NCBI RefSeq assembly: GCF_040958095.1
Contig: NC_091188.1
Coordinates: forward strand, 5,527,056 to 5,591,055
DNA: 64,000 nt
Direction of reading: 5' to 3'
From: Procambarus clarkii
Taxonomy: Eukaryota > Arthropoda > Malacostraca > Decapoda > Cambaridae
Shown here piece by piece: positions 44,665 through 56,764 of this stretch; position 1 is the first letter of the stretch, and every line of letters begins with the position of its first letter. Below the pieces are notes generated by a model. The model made no database searches. It saw nothing but the letters and a program-made list of their open reading frames with translations, and was not told where the DNA came from. Position numbers and translations under genes: made by a program.

Positions 44665-45628
44665 CAATGTGGAAGACGCGGCCTCGCTGCCTTGATGCAA
44701 GATTTGGAGTGAACCAGTTAACGTTGTTCTCAGAATCTTGTTGGTGTCTGTGATGCTGCAGGGAGTGTCTTCCTGTGGGGGTGAGAGTGGGTCTGTGATG
44801 CTGGGTGTCTCTTTTGGGATGAGAGTTGAGTCTGTGGGTGCTGGATGTGTGGTTCTGTGGAGTTTGGTCTCCACACTTTACCACCTCCCTCATCCTGCAC
44901 ACACAGCATCACCATCTGTCTGTCTCTCGAGTCTACCAGTGATATCGACTGTCGCTTGCCGTGCATAGTAATCTAACCAGAATGGATGGATTTTAGTGGA
45001 TGACGCAGCTGTAACTAGGCCTCGCTCGGCCAAAGGCATATAACCAAAGATGCCTAACGTGCACAGAAGTGCACAAAATCATAATGAAAGAGGGATCATA
45101 TCTAGATCGGTGTGCAACCAAGGAATATTAGCAGATAAATAACTATATTTATTATCGGGTCTCTCCTGGGATGTCAACTATATACATTGGTTCTGAGAGG
45201 CCACTGTGTGGATTGGTTGTTACCAGGTTTTCTGTTAATAAGAGCAGCTTAGAACGGTCGTGGAAAGGTATCGTCAATGATCTGGGACTCGTACCAGAAA
45301 TCTACTGGTATCGCGTTCTGTAGGGTCCAGTAGATCCATATTTGAATCATGTCTCACCCTGTTATTTATCTTGACACAGTGTTGGAAGGGATTTACAAAT
45401 TGCAAAATGCAGTTATGAGCATCGTACTTGAAAGGCCTTTATATATCACTGCGAGGCCTCAAATGAGCTTCAGGGTTCCCGCAGCGTCAGCGATCATGGC
45501 TTTGAAATTATTGCTGTTTATTTGCATCAAAAGACGCAGGCAAAGCCCAAATGATCCTTCCTGTCGTCTGAACATTATTCTTAGCTTCCACAACCCCGAT
45601 TCCTTGCGTTCTGGTATCAACCTGTCCT
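44665..45628 (-). promoter_or_regulatory. 5' flank of gene B
   Basis: Likely promoter and 5' UTR region. The leader next to the ATG is shared with gene C; no TATA box could be assigned. Confidence 0.35.
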
Positions 45629-45667
45629 CTCAACTAGTACGTCATACGTTATGACGTACTAGTTGAG
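45629..45667. repeat. 18-bp-arm perfect hairpin in repeat family R copy
   Basis: CTCAACTAGTACGTCATA pairs perfectly with its inverse over a 3-nt loop. The left arm matches the start of repeat family R. Confidence 0.8.
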
Positions 45668-46989
45668 TACGTCTATTGTACGTTTTCAACGTACAAATTA
45701 CAAAGTACCTTGAAAATTGGACATAATAAATAGTGTTTTTGCTCTCTACTGTGATTCCAGGGACACATACCACATCCTTTAAGTATATTAAAGCTCTGTT
45801 CAGTTGAGTCTTTAACATGCAAACCAGCTGATATGTTTACAATATCATAGATATAAATATTTAATTATGAGGTTCTGATTTCAATATTTATCTTCTATTT
45901 AATAAGGGTTTCTGTGAAAGCTCTAAACAAGAGGAATTTGGTTTTTCATCGTTATTTGGTATTTATTGGCAGAGATCAATGAAGTTAATTTATTCTGATT
46001 ACTTTTTAAGAGATCGTTGCAGTCGTGGTTGTGGCTTGTTTGATCAAATAATTGTAGATGTAGTGGTTGTTGTCTACTCCCACCCAGTACTAGTAGTTGA
46101 ATGACTGTTATTGGTCTAATTCCACCCATAATTGGTAGTTGAAGGGGTGGATGTGGTCTGGTTCCACACAGTATTGCTAGTTGAAGGGGATGGATGTGTT
46201 GGTCTAATATTGTATGTTACTGGCAATTTGTATTAGAAGGTACGGTGTATTTCTGCACATAAGTGGTAGTTGCGTTGGTGGTTGTTGTCTAGTTACATTA
46301 AATTCCAATTTTTGCAACTACATCTATGGTCGACTACAGCCCAGAGATACTAATTGCGGAACTGGACATGGTTCAGTTGCGTTTAGTTCTGATACTTGAA
46401 GTTTTGGTTCTGATCTAATGCAGTCCAGTAAGAGTAGTTGGAGTGATGGTGATGATCTAGGTAGATACAATTTTGATAGAGACAAAGGCGTTTGCTCTCG
46501 AGTTTCCTCTGTTGCTAGTCGTTTCATGGGTGATTAGGGTCTTGTTCTATCCACAACTCGGAGTTGCAGTGCAGTTTTTTCTCCGGTGTCCAGTGATGGT
46601 ACTTGCAGTAATGACTGACGTCTAATTCGGTGCAGCGCTGATAGTTGCAGCCACCGACCATCTCTAGCCTTGGGGCTACTTCCCACACTATCAGTTCCAC
46701 ATCCTGAATCAGTGTCATTCTCTACACAATAGGCGCCGCTCATCGCACAAGAGTATTACTGCCCACAAACTACATCTACATACCGTAACATAAGTGTTTT
46801 CTTACCTAAAGAACAAGTCATGAACAAGGCTGGTCGCTCAGTGATTCAGAAGACAAGAGCTATCTACATGGAAGATCCAGGAGAGCCAGGTCCCAAGTTT
46901 ACACAGTAAAATAACAATATACTGGAGCGAAAGATATGGAAGTGCAGAACAGACCTGGTGAAAAGTGTAGAGGCCAAAGGTACAATTAT
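45668..46989. other. Intergenic, ancient degenerate repeat
   Basis: At 46040-46470 phrases like TAGTTG, GGTCTAAT and CCACCCAGTA recur at roughly 50-60 bp, perhaps an old minisatellite. No gene. Confidence 0.4.
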
Positions 46990-47065
46990 TACGGGCTCAC
47001 CATAGCCCGTGCTACTTTAGAACTTTTGTTCTAAGTAGCTGAATCTAAAACAACAACAACAAAGG
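46990..47065 (+). repeat. Dispersed repeat Q, copy 2
   Basis: Same ACGGGCTCACCATAGCCCGT start and AACAACAACAAC end as 19928-20012. Confidence 0.75.
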
Positions 47066-47560
47066 TACAATCAGTGAACACTCTACGAACATCAGCGGTC
47101 CACAGCTATTTAGTATCTTCCCAGGAAAAAATTAGAAATATTGCTGGTACAAAAGTTGGAAGTGTCCCAGAGAAAATTAAACACATTCTTGCAAGAGGTG
47201 CCGGACCAACCAGATTGTAGTGGATATATAAGCCTGTGGGCCGCTCCAAGCACCAGTCTGTTGGACTAAGTTATCACGAGTCAAGCCCGGTCCCCGGTGG
47301 GCTTGGGGAATAGAACTCCAGGAACCCACACCAGGTATAACCCAGGTAGCACTGAGTGTGTCTACCACGCAAATTCCAGAGGAAAATGCATCTGCGATAC
47401 GACTATATTGATGATTAAATTTGGGCTTCGCGACAAACAGGCTTTACGTATGCCGTCGGGGATTTGGTTATACAGCTCAAGCGCACGGGAATGTAACAGT
47501 TGAAAAACAGCAGGTGCAGATTTGGCTCTGCAACGGCAAATTAACGGGAATTTAGTTTTA
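47066..47560. other. Intergenic, nothing recognised
   Basis: No gene or repeat seen. Confidence 0.4.
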
Positions 47561-47564
47561 ATAT

Positions 47565-47680
47565 GGAAGTCTGTCGGGGACTTTAATATTCTACTGCAGG
47601 CTGTCGGGTACTTTAATATTCTACTGCAGGCTGTCGGGTACTTTAATATTCTACTGCAGGCTGTCGGGGATTAGGTTATG
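47565..47680 (+). repeat. 30-bp tandem repeat
   Basis: GGCTGTCGGGTACTTTAATA core three to four times. Confidence 0.9.
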
Positions 47681-47714
47681 TTATGGAAACTGGATTAAAA
47701 GGATATAGGTAAAC

Positions 47715-48035
47715 AACGTTCTCTGTTCTCTCAACTAATGAATCTCGTTATTTTTTTAAGTTACGGGAAACCAACGCTACAAATTCAATCAAATAAGCAA
47801 CGCTCCACAAATATTTGCCTTTTCTATGAACTGGACTAGATAGGTTAAGTGGGTTGCTTGGGTTAATACGTTTCTTGTTATTAGGTGGGATTTTTTTTTT
47901 CCATGGAGTGGTAAATAAAAAGAACAGGATGAACCATTCTCCACCCCCCACCCCCCACCACCTCCCCACCCCCATCCATCGCCTTTCCCCCCCCCCCTCG
48001 TCTTCTAGGCCCCTACCCCCCCCCCCCCCCCAATC
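47715..48035 (+). repeat. Repeat family R copy and C-rich tract
   Basis: Family R to about 47890, then a stretch shared with 50640-50680 (GGTAAATAA, GATGAACCAT), then poly-C runs to 48031. Confidence 0.6.
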
Positions 48036-48245
48036 GCCTTGGGAGATTTTATGGCCGGTGATCCGGACTGCCCAGAGGATATATAACAGCTATGAACTGC
48101 CTCACCCAATTCAACCAGTCTGAGACCAGATAATACCGCTCCGTGTGGCGTCGTGACACCCCCGTCTCGCCCGCGGTGTCGGCCCAGTTAGTACCATGGG
48201 TAGGGAGGGTCGATGGGGACACTAATCCATATAGTTACCCCTATT

Positions 48246-48494
48246 AGGGGGGCCGAGCGGACAGCACACTGGACTTGTGATCCTGTGGTCCCGGATTCGA
48301 TCCCGGGCGCCGGCGAGAAACAATGAGCAGCGTTTCTTTGACTCTATGCCCCCTGTTACCTTGCAGTTAAATAAGTACTTGGGTGTTAGTCAGCTGTCAC
48401 GGGCTGCTTCCTGGGGGTGGAGGCCTGGTCGAGGACCGGGCCGCGGGGACACTACAGCCCCGAAATCATCTCAAGATAACCTCAAGATAACCTC
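48246..48494 (+). mobile_element. tRNA-derived SINE, GATAACC-tail type, copy 2
   Basis: GGCCGAGCGGACAGCACACT head, GGATTCGATCCCGG B box, GGTCGAGGACCGGGCCGCGG block, two AAGATAACCTC tail units. Confidence 0.88.
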
Positions 48495-48671
48495 TTTACC
48501 CAACAGTAACTGGGGACCAGGTTATAAACCGACTGGCGGGTGGTGTTCAAGGTTCAGAGGAACAATAGGAAATAACGCCCTGCAAAATAATGATCACAAA
48601 TAGGACCCAAATACACACACTGGTACACAGAAATATGGTAGAGAAAAAAGTTTAGCTGGGATCGATATCAT

Positions 48672-48924
48672 GCGGGAGCCGGTCGGCCGAGCAGACAGCA
48701 CGCTGGACTTGTGATCCTGTGGTCCTGTGTTCGATCCCAGGCGCCGGCGAGAAACAATGGGCAGAGTTTCTTTCACCCTATGCCCCTGTTACCTAGCAGT
48801 AAAATAGGTACCTGGGTGTTAGTCAGCTGTCACGGGCTGCTTCCTGGGGGTGGAGGCCTGGTCGAGGACCGGGCCGCGGGGACACTAAAAAAACCCCGAA
48901 ATCATCTCAAGATAACCTCAAGAT
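48672..48924 (+). mobile_element. tRNA-derived SINE, GATAACC-tail type, copy 3
   Basis: Same structure as the copy at 48246, about 90% alike by eye; its tail joins a LINE fragment directly. Confidence 0.88.
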
Positions 48925-49735
48925 GCCAAACTTGTCTCCTGGAGCCCACATCAAACGATATCTTCAGCAGCATATGTTCGGTTGGCCAACATAAGAACTG
49001 CCTTTAGAAGTATGTATAAGGAATCATTCAGATTCTTGTACGTCCCATGGGTGAGACCAATCGTTTAGTATGCGGCTCCAGCGTGAAGTTCGTAAGTAGT
49101 CAAACACAAGACGAAGTTGGAGAAGGTTCAAAAGTATAGCACCAGACTAGTCCCAGAACTACAGGTTACAAGGACGAGTTCTATACGAGTTGACCCTCAC
49201 GTCGCTAGAAGACAGAAGGGTTAGGGGAGATATGATTACCACATACAAAATTCCCATGGGAATTGATTGGGTAGATAAAGTCAGATTGGTCAGCAGGGAC
49301 GGAACCCACACAAGCTTCTTGATGTTATGTTGAGATAATTTCGGGGCTTAGCGTCCCCGCGGCCCGGTCCTCGACCAGGCCTCCTTTTTGTTACACCCCC
49401 CCCCCCCCCAGGAAGCAGCCCGTAGCAGCTGTCTAACTCCCAGGCACCTATTTACTGCTAGGTAACATGGGCATCAGGGTGAAAGAAACATTTTGCCCAT
49501 TTGTCTCCGCCTCCACCGGGGATCGAACCCGGAACCTTTGTACAACGAATCCCGAGCGCGGTTCACTCAGCTGTCAGGGCCACTTGGAGGAGGCAGACAC
49601 CATAGAAGTTTCAAATATAGATACCAGAGAGCCCAATAGGCTCAGGACCAAATTCACTTGACAATTGAATTCTGAGAGGCGGGATTAAAGAGCCGCAGCT
49701 CAACCCATCCCCCCCACCTCTCTCACACAAGTAGG
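48925..49735 (+). mobile_element. LINE fragment split by a SINE
   Basis: 48925-49317 follows LINE RT C-terminal coding (AHIKR..., NIRTAFRS, EGS-to-VRP block) with many stops. After the SINE it resumes at about 49583 with the EADTI...FKYRYQRAQ end and the GGCGGGATTAAAGAGC tail. Confidence 0.85.
49318..49582 (-). mobile_element. tRNA-derived SINE, GATAACC-tail type, copy 4, inside LINE
   Basis: Minus orientation of the same SINE, with a 13-bp poly-C run in the body. It interrupts the LINE fragment, so it is younger. Confidence 0.88.
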
Positions 49736-50750
49736 AAAAACACTCCCAATCCCCACCAAGACTACCGCTACCAACGCTTCAAACAGCATCAACCAGGTAT
49801 CAACCACTACTCACACGGAACACATTGACGAGTACGCCGGCTCCAAGCTCCCACCGTCCACACTGGCAGCACACACACTGACGTCAAGGCCCCTCTCACT
49901 GTTCCTCCCTGGCTGACATCAAGGCACCGCACCGGGGAATACTCTCAGCTCGCGGGGGCCCTCAACAGAATACAGATTATGAGTATTACGAGCTTGACTG
50001 TGGGGGCCCCTTTGACACGCCTCAGTATTGAACACTCGCTCAGCGCTCTTACAAAGTGTATCTGAGGCTTTTATGTCCCTCAGTGACAGGCGCAGAAGGA
50101 ATTGAGGCGCTTATGTTATAGAGATACGAGGATATGTGGAATTAAGTAGGTGCCGGACGAAACTTTGTGAAAACGACCGAACTGCTTATGAATGTCGTAT
50201 GAGAGAGCGCTGGGGTGGGGGGATTCCCTAACACCTGGAAGGCTTGGCTGGGCCCGAGGCACTAACTAGCACAGGTGAGTCCTACAGTCTCTCTCTCTCC
50301 ACTGAAGTTACCACTAAAAAGTCACCTCTTGAACTCGTCAAAGGCGGCTTGAAATTCCGGTCGACCTTGAAACACGGGTCGTACCCTGCTGGCCACCACA
50401 GGTGTAACCTGCTGGCCACCACAGGTCGTAACCTGCTGGCCACCACAGGTCGTACGCAACACAAGTTGCGGGGAGTCTTAAATAGTTCTCAAACCAAACT
50501 GTACCGAACTGGTCGTGCCGGCGACGACAGGAATAAGTCAAAACATGTTACCCTGGCAATAGACCGAGTATGCTGACCCAACTCCTGCATGCTGGTGACG
50601 CTGGTAACAGGAGACGCCCTTGTATGGGTGGGACACAATATTTTTTTAGAATGGTAAATAATAAGAAAGGGATGAACCATTTTTCGGCAATGTCGCCCAA
50701 TTGGGCAAAGTTGCCCACTGTCGGCAGCTGGCACACTTCTCACACCACAC
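49736..50750. other. Intergenic, nothing coding
   Basis: Has a 25-bp repeat CCTGCTGGCCACCACAGGTC three times at 50385-50455. No gene. Confidence 0.5.
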
Positions 50751-51580
50751 GGCAACAAGAATCAGACAAGAAACAGAGGGCTGGACAGACTGCATATTTC
50801 TGACTTGCCAGAAATATGGCAAGTCAGGGGTGGAAACAGGATGCCAGACACTGGATACCGAAAGGGAGATGAAGTCCTTCACGAAACGGACAGAGAGAAA
50901 GATTTAGGAGTTGACATCAAGCCAAACAGATCTCCTGAAGCCCACATCAAAAGAACAACATCGGCGGCGTATGCGATGCTGGCTAACATCAGAACTGCCT
51001 TCAGAAACTTGTGTAAGGAATCATTCAGACCCTTGTATACCACGTAAGTAATGCCAATCCTGGAGTATTCGGCCCCAGCATGGAGCCCGTACCTTGTCAA
51101 GCACAAAACGAAACTAGAAAAAGTTGAGGTATGCCACTAGACTAGTCCCAAACCTAAGAGGCATGAGTTACGAGGAAAGGCTGCGTGAAAATCGCCTCAT
51201 TTCGCTGGAAGACATAATAGCTCTGGGAGACATGATCACCTCATTCAAAATTCTCAGGGGATTTAACAGGGTAAACAAGGATGGATTATTTAACACAGGT
51301 GGTACACGCACAAGGGGACACAGGTGAAAGTTGAGTAGCCAAATGAGTCACAGAGACGTCAGAAACAACTTTTTCAGTGTCAGAGTAGTTAGTAAATGGA
51401 ATGCACTAGGAAGTGATGTGGTGGAGGCTGACTCCATACACAGTTTCAAATGTAGATATGATGGAGCTCGAGAAGCACAGGAATCTGTACACCAGTAGTT
51501 TGACGGATGAGAGACGGGACCTAAGAGCCAAAATTCAACTCCCGCAAGCACAACTAGCTGAGTACAACTTGGTGAATACA
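50751..51580 (+). mobile_element. LINE fragment with internal deletion
   Basis: Starts in the motif A region (WTDCIFLTCQK-like), jumps to RMPDTGYRKGDEVLHETDRE, and runs to the 3' UTR with AGCTGAGTACAACTTGG tail. Stops at about 51047 and 51127. Confidence 0.9.
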
Positions 51581-52258
51581 CGCCCTCAGAAATGCTGTGG
51601 CCCTCCGCCTTGCTGCCCCAACCCACACCAAATATAGGTGTATTTGCGGCGAGGTGGTGGCCGACAGGTACGGCCACCATGGCCTACTCTGCCAAAGCAC
51701 AGGGTGATGGCACTCGAGGCACAGTGAAGTTAACGACATCATCAAGAGGAGCCTCACCACAGCTGGATGCCAAGCTGAGAGAGAGACCCATTACCTAACG
51801 CCCCGTAACTCTGCTGCTCTTATTGGTCGCCCAGATGGTATCACATTGAACCCCAGGAAGAATGGCAAGCAGTTGGTGTTGGACTATTCGTGTGTTTTAA
51901 CCCTGGCTAACACCTACATTGACTTCAGTGTTGCAAAACCGGGTGGCGCTGCCACTCACAGGGAATCAGCCAAATCCCGAAAGTACAGAGAACTGGATCA
52001 CCACTACAATTTTGTTCCCATTGCTTCTGAGACACTCGGCGCCTGGGGTAAGAATGCCACCAGTTTTTTGAAGGAACTGGGTTCTAGGCTAATTGAAACA
52101 GCAAGAGACCCTAGAGCTGCCAGCTGCCTTTTTCTAGCGCCTCAGCGTGGCGATACAGAGGGGAAATTTCACACTGCATTCTAGGTTCCTGCCCGTCATC
52201 TAAGGAGCTGGAGGAACTCGACAACTTATGATAATCATCCTTGTACCTTATATGTAAT
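51581..52258 (+). mobile_element. Retroelement C-terminal fragment (unassigned non-LTR type), copy 2
   Basis: Reads GRPDGITLNPRKNGKQLVLD, LANTYIDFSVAKPGGAA, HHYNFVPIASETLGAWGKN, FLKELGSRLIETARDPRAA, then a 3' UTR shared with 38935-39060. Frames broken near 51640-51840. Confidence 0.72.
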
Positions 52259-52259
52259 C

Positions 52260-52261
<2 letters not shown>

Positions 52262-52340
<79 letters not shown>
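52262..52340 (+). repeat. (CA)n abutting the main LINE
   Basis: About 79 bp; read in frame with the LINE it gives a Thr-His run. Confidence 0.97.
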
Positions 52341-54577
52341 CAAGACTCGACCTAGTCTTCACTCTGAACGACTCCGACATAAGAGAAATCGGTTTTGAGG
52401 ACCCAGTAGGAATGAGCGACCACAGTGTACTGGTGTTTGAGTACTTGATTGAAGAAGGGTTATTGAACTCGAGGAGGGATACCGAAACCAAAAGGTTAGC
52501 ATACCGAAAGGGAAACTATGAGGGGATAAGAAAATTCCTAACAGATATAGCATGGGAAACAGAGCTCAGGGGAAAGACGGCCCAAGATATGATGGATTAC
52601 ATCACGCAGAAGTGCAAGGACGCAGCAAACAAGTTTGTCCCAGTCCAAAAGGAAAACAGAGAAATGAAGATGAGAAACCCATGGTTTAATCAAAGATGTA
52701 GGCTAGCTAAGCAGCAAAGCAAAAGGGCATGGAGAAACTATAGGAATAACAGGACACTGGAGAGCAGAGAAAGATACCAGAATGCCAGGAATGAATATGT
52801 CAGGATGAGAAGAGAGGCTGAAAGACAATACGAAAATGACATCGCAAGCAAGGCAAAGACTCAGCCTAAATTGTTGCATAGCCACATTAGGAGAAAAACA
52901 ACAGTAAAGGAACAGGTTATGAGATTCAGGATAGGGGCGGAAGGATTCACTACAAATGACAAGGAAGTGTGTGAGGAATTGAATAAGAAATTCCAGGAGG
53001 TCTTCACCTTAGAACAAGGAGAAATTCCAGAGGTAAGTGAGGGAATAGCTAACCAGGAACCACTGGAAGAGTTTGAGATTACCAGTGGGGAAGTAAGGAA
53101 GTGTTTACTAGAGTTGGACGTGACGAAGGCTATAGGCCCAGATGGAATCTCCCCTTGGGTTCTAAAGGAAGGAGCAAGAGAACTGAGCCTACCACTCTCC
53201 ATAGTGTATAACAAATCACTGGCAACAGGGGAACTGCCAGATATTTGGAAAGCAGCTAACGTAGTCCCGATATACAAGAAAGGGGATAGACAGGAGGCAC
53301 TGAACTACAGGCCAGTGTCCCTAACCTGCATACCATGCAAGCTGATGGAGAAGATTGTGCGAAAAAAACTAGTGGAGCATCTGGAGCGAAGGAACTTTGT
53401 AACACAGCATCAACATGGGTTCAGGGATGGCAGGTCCTGCCTCACAGGGTTACTTGAATTCTACGACCAGGCAACAAAAATAAGGCAAGAAAGAGAAGGG
53501 TGGGCAGACTGCATATTTTTGGATTGTCAGAAAGCCTTTGATACAGTACCACACAAGAGGCTAGTGCGAAAGTTGGAGATGCAGGCTGGAGTGAGAGGGA
53601 AGGTACTCCGGTGGATAGAGGAATACCTAAGCAACAGGAGACAACGAGTCTGTGTGAGGGGTGAGGCCTCAGATTGGCGAGACGTCACAAGTGGAGTCCC
53701 GCAGGGGTCAGTCCTTGGACCTATACTGTTTCTGGTATATGTAAATGATCTCCCAGAGGGTATAGATTCGTTCCTCTCAATGTTTGCCGACGATGCAAAA
53801 ATTATGAGGAGGATTGAAACAGAGGATGATAGTAGGAGGCTACAAGATGACCTGGATAGACTGAGTGAATGGTCCAACAAATGGCTGTTGAAGTTCAACC
53901 CGAGTAAATGCAAAGTAATGAAACTAGGCAGTGGAAACAGGAGGCCAGGCACAGGATACAGAATAGGAGATGAAGTACTTAATGAAACAGACAGAGAGAA
54001 AGATCTAGGAGTTGATATCACACCAAACCTGTCTCCTGAAGCCCACATAAAGAGAATAACGTCTGCGGCATATGCGAGGCTGGCTAACATCAGAACGGCG
54101 TTCAGGAACCTGTGTAAGGAATCATTCAGAATCTTGTACACCACATATGTAAGACCAATCCTGGAGTATGCGGCCCCAGCATGGAGCCCGTACCTTGTCA
54201 AGCACAAGACGAAGCTGGAAAAAGTCCAAAGGTATGCTACTAGACTAGTCCCAGAACTAAGAGGCATGAGTTATGAGGAAAGGCTGCGGGAAATGCACCT
54301 CACGACACTGGAAGACAGAAGAGTAAGGGGGGACATGATCACAACCTACAAAATCCTCAGGGGAATCGACCGGGTAAACAAGGATGAACTATTCAACACT
54401 GGTGGGACGCGAACAAGGGGACACAGGTGGAAGCTGAGTACCCAAATGAGCCACAGAGACGTTAGAAAGAACTTTTTCAGTGTCAGAGTAGTTAGTAAAT
54501 GGAATGCATTAGGAAGTGATGTGGTGGAGGCTGACTCCATACACAGTTTCAAATGTAGATATGATAGAGCCCAATAG
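52341..54577 (+). CDS. LINE endonuclease tail and reverse transcriptase, open frame
   Basis: About 745 codons uninterrupted to TAG at 54575-54577. In order: the end of an AP-type endonuclease (SDH motif at about 30-40), a basic linker (residues 100-200), then RT. Palm motifs include KKGDRQEALNYRPVSL, motif A FLDCQKAFDTVPH, motif B GVPQGSVLGPILFLVYVNDL and motif C FADDAK. A C-terminal region with EYAAPAWSPYL and YATRLVPELRGMSYEE follows. Full-length elements also have a complete endonuclease and usually a first ORF; both are missing, so this copy cannot move alone though its RT looks intact. The frame remaining open suggests recent insertion. Confidence 0.93.
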
Positions 54578-54677
54578 GCTCAGGAATCTGTACACCAGTT
54601 GATTGACGGTTGAGAGGCGGGACCAAAGAGCCAGAGCTCAACCCCCGCAAGCACAATTAGGTGAGTACAATTAGGTG

Positions 54678-54680
<3 letters not shown>
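52341..54680 (+). mobile_element. Main Jockey/CR1-like LINE copy, 5'-truncated
   Basis: Begins inside the endonuclease domain (RLDLVFTLNDSDIRE, GMSDHSVLVF) directly after (CA)n, and keeps an intact RT and C-terminal region. It ends with a 3' UTR (GAGAGGCGGGACCAAAGAGC) and two GTGAGTACAATTAG units before (AC)n. It is the reference for the other fragments in the window. Confidence 0.95.

Positions 54681-54724
<44 letters not shown>
54681..54724 (+). repeat. (AC)n joining two LINE copies
   Basis: 44 bp: the 3' tail of the LINE on the left and the 5' boundary of the LINE on the right. Confidence 0.97.
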
Positions 54725-54726
<2 letters not shown>

Positions 54727-56420
54727 TCCAGCAGGAACGGATCTGTACTACTAATCATGAGAGACTTCAACCACGGGAAAATAGACTGGGAGAACAGGGA
54801 TCCGCATGGAGGACCAGAAACATGGAGAGCTAAGCTGCTAGACGTGGCAACAAGACACTTTCTAAGCCAGCACATCAAGGAACCAACAAGAATGAGAGGA
54901 GAAGATGAACCAGCCATGCTCGATCTGATATTTACCCTAAATGAGTTGGATATAAGGGAAGTTAAGATGGAAGCACCCTTGGGAATGAGTGACCACAGTG
55001 TATTAAACTTTGAGCACCTGGTAGAGCTTGGAATTATCTCCCCCCGAAAAAGAACTAGGAAACAAAAGGCTGGCATACCGAAAGGGGAAATATGAGGAGA
55101 TGACACGTTTCCTAAGGGAAATACCTTGGCACACAGACCTCAGAGCTACGTCTGTACAGGATATGATGGACTATGTCACCCAAAAGTGTCAGGAGGCAGT
55201 AAACAAGCTCATCCCGTCCCAAAGGGAAAAATCCGAGAAGCAAAAGAAGAATCCATTGTATAATAGGGCATGTATGGAAGCAAAGGGACTGAACAAAAGG
55301 GCGTGGAGGAACTTCGGGAATAACAGAACACCAGAAAGCAAAGAGAGATACCAGAGAACCAGGAATGAGTATGTTAGGGTGAGAAGAGAAGCAGAGAAAA
55401 AATTATGAAAATGATATAGCAAACAAAGCCAAGACCGAACCAAAGCTACTCCATAGTCACATCAGGAGGAAAACAACAGTGAAAGAACAGGTAAGGAAAC
55501 TTAGAACAGGCGAAGACAGGTATACAGAGAATGACAAAGAGGTGTGTGAAGAACTCAACAAGAAGTTCCAGGAGGTCTTCACAATAGAACAAGGTGAGGT
55601 CACTGTGCTAGGAGAAAGGGAAGTATACCAGGCGGCCTTGGAAGGGTTCGAAATTACGAGTGAGGAGGTCAAGAGATACCTGCTGGATCTGGATGTTAGA
55701 AAGGCTGTTGGTCCAGACGGGATCTCGCCATGGATACTGAAAGAGTGTGCAGAGGCACTTTGCTTGCCACTCTCCATAGTGTATAGTAGGTCCCAATATA
55801 CAAAAAGGGCGACAGGCAAGAGGCACTGAACTACAGGCCAGTGTCTTTGACTTGTATACCATGCAAGGTCATGGAGAAGATCGTGAGAAAAAACCTAGTA
55901 ACACATCTGGAGAGAAGGAACTTCGTCACAAATCGACAACATGGATTCAGGGAGGGTAAATCTTGCCTTACAGGCTTGATAGAATTCTACGATCAGGTGA
56001 CAAAGATTAAGCAAGAAAGAGAGGGCTGGGCGGACTGCATTTTCTTGGATTGTCGGAAAGCCTTTGACACAGTACCGCATAAGAGGCTGGTACATAAACT
56101 GGAGAGACAGGCATGTGTAGCTGGTAAGGTGCTCTAGTGGATAAGGGAGTACCTAAGCAATAGGAAGCAGAGAGTTACGGTGAGGGGCGAGACCTCAGAT
56201 TGGCGTGAAGTCACCAGTGGAGTCCCACAGGGCTCTGTACTCGGTCCAATCTTGTTTCTGATATATGTAAATGATCTCCCGGAGGGTATCGATTCATTTC
56301 TCTCAATGTTTGCTGACGAGGCCAAAGTTATGAGAAGGATTAAGACAGAGGAGGACTGCTTGAGGCTTCAAGAAGACCTAGACAAGCTGAAGAGCTGAAG
56401 GAATGGTCGAACAAATGGTT
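54725..56420 (+). mobile_element. Second LINE copy, endonuclease to RT, frameshifted
   Basis: Starts in the endonuclease (LLIMRDFNHGKIDWENRD), continues through ETWRAKLLDVATRHFLSQHI, the basic linker, and RT motifs A and B; motif C reads FADEAK instead of FADDAK. Frameshifts near 55090 and 55405, a deletion near 55790 and a TAG at 56136. It is cut off at 56420 by (CT)n. It keeps more endonuclease than the 52341 copy. Confidence 0.92.
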
Positions 56421-56613
<193 letters not shown>

Positions 56614-56764
56614 GCGCCATAACAAACCCAAGCCGGACCGGGAAATTAGCGGAGACATGAGAGGTTGTATAAGGTGGAGTTGTGGAGGGGAGGCAGTGTG
56701 TGAGGAGAAGCAGAGGAGTGCGGAGGTGGGAAGGTGTTCCTGCGCTGCTTCTGGTAAGCGGTCG

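Noticed and set aside
48246-48330. tRNA gene with long variable arm
   Set aside because: The same head recurs at six places joined to a constant non-tRNA body, so it is a SINE.
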